Positions 1 through 7,068 of a DNA stretch of 64,000 bases are shown piece by piece. Position 1 is the stretch's first letter, and each line of letters opens with the position of its first letter. The stretch comes from Lachnospiraceae bacterium AC2031 (GTDB lineage: Bacteria > Bacillota > Clostridia > Lachnospirales > Lachnospiraceae). The position numbers and the translations under genes were made by a program. Where the stretch lies: NCBI GenBank assembly GCA_000687975.1, contig JIAB01000001.1, forward strand, positions 3,127,483 to 3,191,482. Reading direction: 5' to 3'. Below the pieces are notes generated by a model that saw only the letters and a list, made by a program, of their open reading frames with translations, did not search any database and was not told the origin of the DNA.

Positions 1-2
1 AT

Positions 3-59
3 CCAAGAGAGATGAGATGGTTCTTGGAGGATAATGTGGAAGAGATTGACTGGAGGTGA
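3..59 (+). CDS. C-terminal end of an upstream gene (partial)
   Basis: An open frame runs in from the window edge and stops with TGA at 57-59, giving a tail that ends REMRWFLEDNVEEIDWR. The stop overlaps the GGAGGTG ribosome binding site of the next small gene, as expected for tightly packed genes. Only 18 codons are visible, so the protein cannot be identified and the frame choice is an inference. Confidence 0.4.
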   Translation, partial: PREMRWFLEDNVEEIDWR

Positions 60-65
60 TATAGA

Positions 66-293
66 TTGAGCATATTAATTAAGGATACAACAAGAGAAGA
101 GCGTGAACGTATAGTTGCTGAGTCGCTGGGGAATATCAGCGGGTCATGTGATGGATGTATGGCTGGTCTTGCGGAGATGTACCAGGACTATATTGAAGGA
201 AAGAAAGAAATTCGTGAGATTAACATGGAGTTCAGGGCTCACTATGAGTCCGGAGTGGATGGTCCGGAGAAGACAGAGTGTGGGTATAAATAA
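66..293 (+). CDS. small conserved Cys-containing protein, 75 aa
   Basis: The gene starts with TTG at 66, seven to eight bases after a good GGAGGTGAT site at 52-60, and encodes 75 residues. It has an SCDGC motif near residue 28 and one more cysteine four residues from the end (ECGYK), so metal binding or a redox role is possible. There is no membrane segment. The sequence resembles a small hypothetical family of Clostridia, but I cannot assign a function. It is probably translated together with the truncated gene before it. The TTG start is supported by the spacing to the binding site. Confidence 0.7.
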   Translation: MSILIKDTTREERERIVAESLGNISGSCDGCMAGLAEMYQDYIEGKKEIREINMEFRAHYESGVDGPEKTECGYK

Positions 294-310
294 TTTATAG
301 TTGAAGTTTA

Positions 311-339
311 TTGACTCATAAAATAATAGAATGTATAAT
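311..339 (+). promoter_or_regulatory. sigma-A type promoter for the ATPase gene
   Basis: TTGACT at 311-316 and TATAAT at 334-339 are separated by exactly 17 bases, close to the ideal housekeeping promoter. Transcription should start near 346, just before the palindrome at 352-398. Confidence 0.75.
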
Positions 340-351
340 GTGCTTATGAAA

Positions 352-430
352 GTTTTAGAGGATTATACAATATAAAATGCCTTATAATCCTCTAAAACCT
401 ATCTAAAAATATATGTTTTAGAGGAATATA
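352..430 (+). repeat. 16-bp palindrome plus a third half-site in the ATPase leader
   Basis: The arm GTTTTAGAGGATTATA at 352-367 has its exact reverse complement at 383-398, with a 15-base spacer. A third copy in direct orientation, with one mismatch (GTTTTAGAGGAATATA), lies at 415-430. The array fills the stretch between the predicted transcription start and the ATPase gene. It could be an operator for a repressor or an RNA hairpin. There is no T-run after it, which argues against a terminator. Confidence 0.75.
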
Positions 431-459
431 GCCTATTTTGGCATAGTGAGGACTAATAA

Positions 460-1872
460 ATGATTGGTCGTATTAACGAAAAAGACATATTGAATCATTG
501 TCTTGACTCTGGCAGACCTGAATTTGTTGTTGTGTATGGTAGACGAAGAGTTGGTAAAACTTTTTTGGTGAAAGAGTTTTTCGGTGAAAAGTTTTCTTTC
601 TACGCTACGGGTATAAATAATCAAAACACAAGGGGTCAGCTCAAGGCTTTTAATGTTTCATTAGTTGAATATGGATGTACAGAACGTTCAATCCCTAAGG
701 ATTGGTTTGAAGCATTTATGAGACTTAAAAGTGTTTTAGAGAAAGATGATGTTAGAAGAGAGCCATCTAGTGGACGGAGAGTTGTTTTTCTGGATGAACT
801 TCCATGGATGGATACTGCTAGGTCTGATTTTAAGAGTGCTCTTGATTATTTTTGGAATAGTTGGGGATCTTCACAGAAGGATCTTCTGTTAATCGTATGC
901 GGATCTGCTACATCATGGATTATTAATAATCTTCTTGCGGACAAAGGTGGTTTCTATAATAGGATTACCAGGCGAATCCATTTGGCTCCATTTACAATTA
1001 AAGAATGTAAGGATCTGCTGGAACAGAATAATATAGTTATGACCGATAAGCAGATTATCGATACATACATGATTTTTGGCGGGATTCCGTATTATTTAAA
1101 TATGTTGAACGAAAGATTCAGTCTGGCTCAAAATGTGGATTCCCTTATTTTTGATGAATATGGTGATCTTCATTATGAGTTTAAGAATCTTTTTGATTCT
1201 TTGTTTAAAAATCCTGGAAAGCATAACTTGATAATTGATGCTTTATCAAATACTAAAGATGGTATGACAAGGGTTGAACTATCAAAGATCACTGCTATTG
1301 GTGATGGTGAGCCGTTAACTAAGGCTCTTAGTGAACTTGTTGAGTGTGGATTTATTCGAAAATACCGTAGTTATACAACTCAGAAACACGGCTGTCTATT
1401 TCAGATAGTTGATCCATTTATCCTTTTTTGTTTAAAAATCTTGCGAGAGGGTGATATAAAATCATGGCAGAACTATATTGGTACTCCAGGTTTTTATGCA
1501 TGGAGAGGAAATGCGTTTGAGATTCTTTGTCTAAATCATGTTAATGAGATTAAGAAAAGTCTTGGTATTAGCGGTGTTGAGTCAAATGAATATGCATGGA
1601 GAAGTAAAACTTCGAAGCCAGCAGCTCAAATTGATTTGCTTATTGACCGAAAAGATGGAATAATAAATATATGTGAGATGAAGTATTCGGATAAGGAATT
1701 TGTTATCGATGCAGATGTGGAGGCTGATTTGGTTCATAAGAGAGAGGTCTTCCGAGAAGAAGTTAATCCTGATAAAGCTTTGCACTTAACGCTGGTTTCT
1801 GTTTCTGGCGTTAAAGATAACAAGTATAAAGGTGTGGTTTCAAGTGTTATAACCGCAGGTGATTTTTTCTAA
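460..1872 (+). CDS. AAA+ ATPase with DUF234-type nuclease-like C-terminus
   Basis: This 470-residue protein has the layout of the archaeal-type ATPase/DUF234 family. A Walker A motif GRRRVGKT lies at residues 27-34 and a Walker B stretch VVFLDELPW near 108. A winged-helix-like middle section follows. The C-terminal region carries QIDLLIDR followed by ICEMKY around residues 390-409, which fits the D...ExK core of a PD-(D/E)XK fold. Such ATPases are widespread accessory genes whose physiological role is unclear. The ATG start follows a modest GAGGA site. The gene has its own strong promoter and a palindromic leader, which suggests tight regulation. Confidence 0.8.
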   Translation: MIGRINEKDILNHCLDSGRPEFVVVYGRRRVGKTFLVKEFFGEKFSFYATGINNQNTRGQLKAFNVSLVEYGCTERSIPKDWFEAFMRLKSVLEKDDVRREPSSGRRVVFLDELPWMDTARSDFKSALDYFWNSWGSSQKDLLLIVCGSATSWIINNLLADKGGFYNRITRRIHLAPFTIKECKDLLEQNNIVMTDKQIIDTYMIFGGIPYYLNMLNERFSLAQNVDSLIFDEYGDLHYEFKNLFDSLFKNPGKHNLIIDALSNTKDGMTRVELSKITAIGDGEPLTKALSELVECGFIRKYRSYTTQKHGCLFQIVDPFILFCLKILREGDIKSWQNYIGTPGFYAWRGNAFEILCLNHVNEIKKSLGISGVESNEYAWRSKTSKPAAQIDLLIDRKDGIINICEMKYSDKEFVIDADVEADLVHKREVFREEVNPDKALHLTLVSVSGVKDNKYKGVVSSVITAGDFF

Positions 1873-1906
1873 GTGATATGCGTTGTATGAAATAAAGGGG
1901 GACTTT

Positions 1907-2584
1907 ATGGCAATTCAAGAGAAGAAAACTAGGGTTAATTCTGAGGATATGCCCTATGATCCACGTTTCGTGAAGCCTGGGGATGGGCAGTATGCGAAAC
2001 CTTCGGATAATAAATATGGGCTTTCTGGTGAGAAGAAGAAAAAGACTGGAGTAGATGAGGAGAATTACCGTATAGGTATGGCATCGGCTCATTCTACTGA
2101 AAGCAAGTACGGAATGTCCAATGAAGAGAAGATTTTCGGTGCTTCAAGCGAATTGAATGAGCAGCTTGATGAGTTTCTAAGTCGAGCTGAAGATGACTCG
2201 GATCGTAAATATGGTATGTCGGATGAAGAGTGGTATGTTGACCCTGACGATCCATTTAATAATACGCCTGCAGAGCATAGGAAGAATCCTACCCAGACGG
2301 TTAGTGCGCCTCAGTCATCGTACTTCAAGCAGAAGACGCAGGTCACAACAACTGCAGGACTTGGTGTTGGGATCACTGCACTGCTTCTGGGACTTGTGGG
2401 TATTTTGCTGAACTTTTTGGCAATTATAGGTCTGCCACTTGCATTTGTCGGTTTCGTGCAGTCTAAGAAGAACATGACCAATGTGGCTCCTAGAGTGATA
2501 AATATTGTTGCTATGGCAATTAATATAGTTGTTCTTATATTGTTCTTTATTTCTATAGGAAAACTTGTTTCGCAGTATATGTAG
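1907..2584 (+). CDS. membrane protein with KYGMS repeats, DUF4190-like
   Basis: I chose the ATG at 1907 because AAGGGGG at 1895-1902 sits at ideal distance; a longer TTG start at 1883 would lie before that site. The roughly 225-residue protein has a long soluble, acidic N-terminal part with three copies of a K-Y-G-[ML]-S motif, each followed by charged residues. Two hydrophobic segments follow near the C-terminus, with FVGFVQSKK between them. That hairpin resembles DUF4190-type membrane proteins. The function is unknown. The next gene has the same C-terminal membrane hairpin and is probably a paralog. Confidence 0.7.
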   Translation: MAIQEKKTRVNSEDMPYDPRFVKPGDGQYAKPSDNKYGLSGEKKKKTGVDEENYRIGMASAHSTESKYGMSNEEKIFGASSELNEQLDEFLSRAEDDSDRKYGMSDEEWYVDPDDPFNNTPAEHRKNPTQTVSAPQSSYFKQKTQVTTTAGLGVGITALLLGLVGILLNFLAIIGLPLAFVGFVQSKKNMTNVAPRVINIVAMAINIVVLILFFISIGKLVSQYM

Positions 2585-2638
2585 ATTTTTGGTGTTATTG
2601 AATCATTTGGAGAAGTTGTTTTTCTGTGAGGGTGTTTT

Positions 2639-3178
2639 ATGAATGATCTTTATGATTCTAATCAGTATTTTGGTGATTACCAGATGAATGCTGGTTCTCA
2701 GTATGGGAACCAGGTGCCTGCTATGCCTTACGGGAATCAGGAGCCTGCAATGCCATATGGTGAATCATCACAGATGCCGAGTCAGACATATGTGAGTACA
2801 CCTCAGCAGAATCAGACGTATGGGGCTCCTCAGGGTCAATCATATGGAAATCAACAGTATAATTTCATGCAATCTAATAGTGCCCCGCCAACCCAGTATC
2901 AGCCTATTCCTACTTACAGTGGTAAGCCGATAGAGGAACATGGCCTTGTTTTGGGCATTGTCTCTTGTGCTTTTGGATTTGCTGGAATTATATTCTATTT
3001 TCTATCAGTGGGAGGCCTAGCACTCGGAATTATTGGTTTGGTGCAATCTAAGAAGAATCAGAACAATGTTGTTCCGAAGATAATTAATATTGTGGGAATT
3101 GTGATCAATTCACTTGTATTCTTGTTATTCTTGTTTGTGATTATTGTATTTATTGCGGCGTTCCTTGCATCGTCGTAA
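2639..3178 (+). CDS. membrane protein with Q/P/Y-rich N-terminus, DUF4190-like
   Basis: This 179-residue protein has a low-complexity N-terminal half rich in Gln, Pro, Tyr and Gly, with tandem YGNQ.PAMPYG units. Two hydrophobic segments follow, enclosing GLVQSKKNQNNVVPKIINI. The same QSKK-N-VxPxxINI signature occurs in the preceding gene, so the two are paralogs that differ in their soluble parts. The start ATG follows GTGAGGGTG. The family resembles DUF4190, whose members are small bacterial membrane proteins without a known role. Confidence 0.7.
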   Translation: MNDLYDSNQYFGDYQMNAGSQYGNQVPAMPYGNQEPAMPYGESSQMPSQTYVSTPQQNQTYGAPQGQSYGNQQYNFMQSNSAPPTQYQPIPTYSGKPIEEHGLVLGIVSCAFGFAGIIFYFLSVGGLALGIIGLVQSKKNQNNVVPKIINIVGIVINSLVFLLFLFVIIVFIAAFLASS

Positions 3179-3227
3179 ATAACTTAAGTTAATAGGTTAA
3201 TGGGTTGGCAGGTTTTAAGGGGGAAAG

Positions 3228-4091
3228 ATGAAGAAGAATTTTATTGTAGTTAAGGTTTGGGGGCTGCTTGAGCTCGTTGTATTCTTTGTGATGGCATTTA
3301 TCGTTGCTGTCGCCTGGAAAGTGGTGCAATTCGATAATTTCTGGAAGGTACTGCTTATCTGTTTTGGTATATCAATACCTATTTCTATTATTATATTCCT
3401 TGTTATGATGCATAAAGAGAATAAGAATCCTGCGTACAAACTGCAGGGTGATTTGAAGCGAGAACTCAAGAATAATGGTTACACTGACAGAATTCTCGAG
3501 ATTGCTGATCAGGGTATAGAGGCATGTGGAGACGTACCTGGGAATAAAAATTATCTTAAGGATTTTGCGCTTTTTGCTGCGGAGTGTTGCATTATTAATC
3601 ATTACACCGATCGTGCCTTGGAGTATCTAAACAAAATTGATGTTTTTGAGATTCAACGCCGTGATGTTGCATATTTGGACTATGGTATGACTGTAGCAAG
3701 CTTTTATGGGGTTCAAATGGAACTCTGCATGGAGCTTCACGACCCGCTTCGTGCGAAGCGTGTCATCGAGGAAGGCTCCACATACCTCATTGATAATTAC
3801 GGTAAGATGCCGCAAATTGATGTGATGATCGATGATATCTACGCAAACTATTTCTATCTGATTGATGATTTTGATCAGGCGAAAGAGCGCGTTCAGAGAA
3901 TTCTGAATAGTCAAGTTTATCAGAATTCTAAGATGATCAATGGTCATTTACTTATGGCATTAATTGCTCATAGAACAGGTGACATTGAGCTTAAGAAAAT
4001 GATGCTGAACGGGGCCCAGCGAATCATGAATGAAACTAATCGTGTCATTAGCCGTCAGAACTACGACTACTGTATCGCTCAAATGCAGTAA
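3228..4091 (+). CDS. membrane-anchored TPR-like protein, paralog 1
   Basis: The protein has 287 residues. Two transmembrane helices fill residues about 8-65, followed by a mostly helical soluble domain with TPR-like periodicity and conserved blocks such as EIADQGIEACGD. The ATG follows AAGGGGGAAAG closely, so the start is secure. The gene immediately downstream encodes a clear paralog with the same topology. The pair probably arose by tandem duplication. I do not recognise a named family, and a scaffold or protein-interaction role is only an inference from the helical repeats. Confidence 0.7.
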   Translation: MKKNFIVVKVWGLLELVVFFVMAFIVAVAWKVVQFDNFWKVLLICFGISIPISIIIFLVMMHKENKNPAYKLQGDLKRELKNNGYTDRILEIADQGIEACGDVPGNKNYLKDFALFAAECCIINHYTDRALEYLNKIDVFEIQRRDVAYLDYGMTVASFYGVQMELCMELHDPLRAKRVIEEGSTYLIDNYGKMPQIDVMIDDIYANYFYLIDDFDQAKERVQRILNSQVYQNSKMINGHLLMALIAHRTGDIELKKMMLNGAQRIMNETNRVISRQNYDYCIAQMQ

Positions 4092-4117
4092 GGCCAGTGG
4101 GGACGGTTCTCCTTGGC
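4092..4117 (+). repeat. family A palindromic repeat (GGGGACGGTTCTC core)
   Basis: GCCA and TGGC arms enclose GTGGGGACGGTTCTCCT directly after the stop codon of the preceding gene. The same core recurs at 4990, 17112 and 35086. This type of intergenic element is widespread in Firmicutes. Confidence 0.75.
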
Positions 4118-4128
4118 AGGGAATGATT

Positions 4129-4989
4129 ATGGATAAAAGTAAAGTTGTATTTAAGATTTTTGTTGTTTTTGATTTTATTATTTTTGCCATAATGGCAGCT
4201 GTTGTGCTGCTGATGTGGCTGGCTCTTGGGTTTAATGATCTTGGAACTCGTCTGGCTTTTTGTTTTGTTATATCTTTGATCATTACAACTCTTGTTATTG
4301 TTGTTGGTGTTGGCAGAGCGTTTAATAGCCAGCTGTACAAGCTTCAATGTGATATGGTGAAAGAATTTGAAGCAAATGGCTATTCTGATAAGTTTTTTGA
4401 GATTGCCGATCAGGGTGTTGGTCTTTGCTCAGATAAGCCTCGAGATCTTCCGTTTCTAAAGACATTTGTTTACAATGCTACAGAGTGCGCGATCTTTCAT
4501 GATGACCCTGATCTGGCACTTCAGTATATGATGCATATTGACAGGGATATGGTCGATAAAAAAGCAGCGTCATTTGTAGATGACGGTCAGAGTGCTGTGA
4601 CATATTTTGGCGCGCAGATGCTGATCTGTGTTGCAAAGGGAGATAAGGCTCGCGGGTCAAATGTTATCGAAGATGCGAAACCTTATTTCGAAAAGTACTA
4701 TGGCAAGCGTCCGATCATCGATCTTATTATCGATAAGGCATACGCTAACTACTATTATCTGATTGAGGATGACGAGAAGACGAAAGAGTATGCGATGAAA
4801 GTGTCTGGAAATAGCGTGTATAGGGCGAAAAATATGATTTCGTCGGAAATTCTTCTTGCAAAGATGGAACGTAGAAGGGGTAATACAGAAAGAGTGGATG
4901 CGATAATGAATGTCGCGGAATGGATTGCTAAGAGGCACCCGTCAGCCATATCGCAGCAATGCATCAATCGTTTTTATCAGAGTAGGTAA
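4129..4989 (+). CDS. membrane-anchored TPR-like protein, paralog 2
   Basis: The start is placed at ATG 4129, where AGGGA at 4118-4122 gives proper spacing; longer starts would run into the upstream gene and the repeat. The 286-residue product has two N-terminal transmembrane helices and a helical C-terminal domain. It aligns with the preceding protein in several blocks (YSDKFFEIADQGV against YTDRILEIADQGI; ANYYYLIEDDEK against ANYFYLIDDFDQ). Two genes, each followed by a family A repeat, suggest that the gene and repeat were duplicated together. The function is unknown. Confidence 0.7.
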   Translation: MDKSKVVFKIFVVFDFIIFAIMAAVVLLMWLALGFNDLGTRLAFCFVISLIITTLVIVVGVGRAFNSQLYKLQCDMVKEFEANGYSDKFFEIADQGVGLCSDKPRDLPFLKTFVYNATECAIFHDDPDLALQYMMHIDRDMVDKKAASFVDDGQSAVTYFGAQMLICVAKGDKARGSNVIEDAKPYFEKYYGKRPIIDLIIDKAYANYYYLIEDDEKTKEYAMKVSGNSVYRAKNMISSEILLAKMERRRGNTERVDAIMNVAEWIAKRHPSAISQQCINRFYQSR

Positions 4990-5016
4990 GGCCAATGGGG
5001 ACGGTTCTCAGTGGCA
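4990..5016 (+). repeat. family A palindromic repeat
   Basis: This is the second copy of the GGGGACGGTTCTC element, with arms GCCA at 4991-4994 and TGGC at 5012-5015, again immediately after a stop codon. Confidence 0.75.
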
Positions 5017-5030
5017 GATAGGGGGTATAT

Positions 5031-6053
5031 ATGGGGAGAAATCATGAGGTTACAAGGAGTCAGCTTCTTCTGAATGAGGATGGCGAGTTAAGGGAACCGG
5101 GCTGGAGTCGCAGTCAGGTTCAGAAGTATGATCGTCGAATGATCAAAGCTCCTAAGTTCCGTATAAAGGAATGGGATTATTATATGGTGCTCAGCGATAA
5201 GTTCGCTGGCGCTTTTACTATATCTGATGATGGGTACATCGGCCTGCAGTCGGTGTCTCTTCTTACTTTTGATGGTGAGCCATGGGAGCATACTGAGACA
5301 GTGTTAAACGCCTTCCCTATGGGACGTATCAATCTGCCAAGCGATTCTTCCAAAGGTCCAACTAAATATATGGACAAGCAACTTCGAATGAAGTTTGATG
5401 TGGGTCACGGGAAGAGAAGGATCAGGTGTAGGTTCGATAGATTTTGCGGTGAGAAGCCATTTGAATGTGATATTGTGCTGCAGCAGCCTGATATGGACAC
5501 TATGGTTATCGCAACGCCTTGGGATAAGCGACATGCGTTTTACTACAATCAGAAGATTAACACCATGCGTGCCAGCGGATGGATGAAGTTTGACGGGAAG
5601 ACTTACGAGTTCAATCCGAAGACCGATTTCGGAACCCTCGACTGGGGACGTGGAGTCTGGACTTACGACAACACATGGCTGTGGGGTTCGGGCAATGCGG
5701 ACATCGATGGCAATAGTTTTGGTTTTAACATCGGCTATGGATTCGGCAACACTTCGGCGGCCACAGAAAATGTTATCTTTTATAACGGTCGTGCGCATAA
5801 GCTTGATGACGTGGAGTTCCACATTCCTGATAGGATCATGGATCAGTGGCAGTTCACCTCGTCAGATGGAAGATTTGAGATGACATTTGAACCCGTGTTG
5901 GACCGTGCGGCGTGTCTAGACTACAAGGTGATCGTGTCTGACCAGCATCAGGTGTTCGGTCGCATGAGCGGCACGGCGGTGCTTGATGACGGCACTGAAG
6001 TTAAGGTGCGGGACATGATGTGTTTCGCCGAGAAAGTACACAATCGCTACTAA
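5031..6053 (+). CDS. DUF2804 family protein
   Basis: The 340-residue product matches DUF2804 proteins in length and in landmark stretches: an N-terminal segment ending in EPGW, a lipocalin/AttH-like beta-rich body, and the Trp/Gly-rich block LDWGRGVWTYDNTWLWGS near residue 205. The family is common in bacteria but has no established reaction; a lipid-related role has been suggested from its beta-barrel-like fold. No signal peptide is seen, so it is probably cytoplasmic. The ATG follows GATAGGGGG. Confidence 0.85.
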   Translation: MGRNHEVTRSQLLLNEDGELREPGWSRSQVQKYDRRMIKAPKFRIKEWDYYMVLSDKFAGAFTISDDGYIGLQSVSLLTFDGEPWEHTETVLNAFPMGRINLPSDSSKGPTKYMDKQLRMKFDVGHGKRRIRCRFDRFCGEKPFECDIVLQQPDMDTMVIATPWDKRHAFYYNQKINTMRASGWMKFDGKTYEFNPKTDFGTLDWGRGVWTYDNTWLWGSGNADIDGNSFGFNIGYGFGNTSAATENVIFYNGRAHKLDDVEFHIPDRIMDQWQFTSSDGRFEMTFEPVLDRAACLDYKVIVSDQHQVFGRMSGTAVLDDGTEVKVRDMMCFAEKVHNRY

Positions 6054-6165
6054 AAATCCACTTGATATAGATATATGATTACTTTATAATTTTTTCATAT
6101 GGTAGTGCACGTCGTGGCATTTCCTTTTTTAGGCCTATGGGCTTAGTAAGGTGAGGGATAAACTT

Positions 6166-6330
6166 ATGACTCTTGAAGAATATGCAGATGCTAAAGCGAA
6201 ACATGAGAGAAAGATTATTAATGAATTATTTCAACGTTTGATTGAAGACGGTCGTTTAGATGAGATGCTTGCTGCTACAAAAGATGATGAACTCCAAAAT
6301 AAATTACTTAAGGAGTATAATTTAGAATAG
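6166..6330 (+). CDS. small helical protein, 54 aa
   Basis: A short gene with ATG at 6166 behind GTGAGGGA encodes 54 residues, very rich in charged amino acids and predicted to be all helix (LIEDGRLDEMLAATKDDELQ). It ends just before a strong terminator at 6341-6372, which supports a complete small transcription unit. Similar small proteins occur in Lachnospiraceae and phages, but I cannot name a function. Confidence 0.65.
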   Translation: MTLEEYADAKAKHERKIINELFQRLIEDGRLDEMLAATKDDELQNKLLKEYNLE

Positions 6331-6340
6331 TTTTATTCAT

Positions 6341-6372
6341 CGGTGCAACGGATTATCTGTTGCACCGTTTTT
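6341..6372 (+). terminator. intrinsic terminator after the 54-aa gene
   Basis: The arms CGGTGCAAC (6341-6349) and GTTGCACCG (6359-6367) pair perfectly around a 9-base loop and are followed by TTTTT. Confidence 0.88.
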
Positions 6373-6398
6373 AAAACTATAAAAAAATTGGTATATAT

Positions 6399-7064
6399 AT
6401 GAAGTATGATAATATAATTAAAGCGACGTTCCTTAAGCGTCCGAACCGTTTTATTGCGGAAGTTGAGATTGAGGGCGCTCGTGAGATTGTTCATGTTAAG
6501 AATACAGGTCGTTGCGCTGAGCTTCTGATTCCTGGTTGTGAGGTGTGGCTTACTGCACCTGGTACAGAGGGACGGAAGACTAAGTACGATCTGGTAGCTG
6601 TTCGGAAGAACACAGGTGTTCTTTTCAATATAGATAGTCAGGCGCCTAACAAAGTGGTGGCCGAGTGGCTATCTACTCAAGGCTATGACAAGGTCGTGCC
6701 AGAGTATACCTACGGAGACTCACGAATTGACTTTTATATGGAGAAAATGACAAATGGCACTCTAACCCGTACACTTATGGAAGTGAAGGGGTGCACCCAG
6801 GAGTTTGATGGCATAGGTTACGTTCCAGATGCTCCAACTGAGCGTGGTGTGAAACATATTCGCGAGTTAATAAAAGCAAAGCAGGATTGGTTCGATGTAG
6901 CGCTTGCTTTCGTTATACAGATGGATGGTGTGACTGAGGTTCGTCCAAACATTGAGATACACCCAGAGTTTGGTGTGTCGATGGATGAGGCAAAGGCTGC
7001 AGGGGTGGAAATCCTCAACCTACAGTGCCATGTCGAACCTGATGAGTTGTTTATAAAGGAGTAG
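6399..7064 (+). CDS. sfsA: SfsA family nuclease-like protein
   Basis: The 221-residue product matches SfsA over its full length, with the N-terminal block HVKNTGRCAELLIPG, the central SRIDFYM and MEVKGCT, and FPDAPTERG-like YVPDAPTERGVKHI. SfsA proteins carry an OB-like N-terminal and a PD-(D/E)XK-like C-terminal domain (here D near 110 and E-V-K near 130). The name comes from sugar fermentation stimulation in E. coli; the biochemical role is not settled. No clear ribosome binding site precedes the ATG, so translation may be weak. It is followed after four bases by the next gene. Confidence 0.93.
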   Translation: MKYDNIIKATFLKRPNRFIAEVEIEGAREIVHVKNTGRCAELLIPGCEVWLTAPGTEGRKTKYDLVAVRKNTGVLFNIDSQAPNKVVAEWLSTQGYDKVVPEYTYGDSRIDFYMEKMTNGTLTRTLMEVKGCTQEFDGIGYVPDAPTERGVKHIRELIKAKQDWFDVALAFVIQMDGVTEVRPNIEIHPEFGVSMDEAKAAGVEILNLQCHVEPDELFIKE

Positions 7065-7068
7065 TTTT

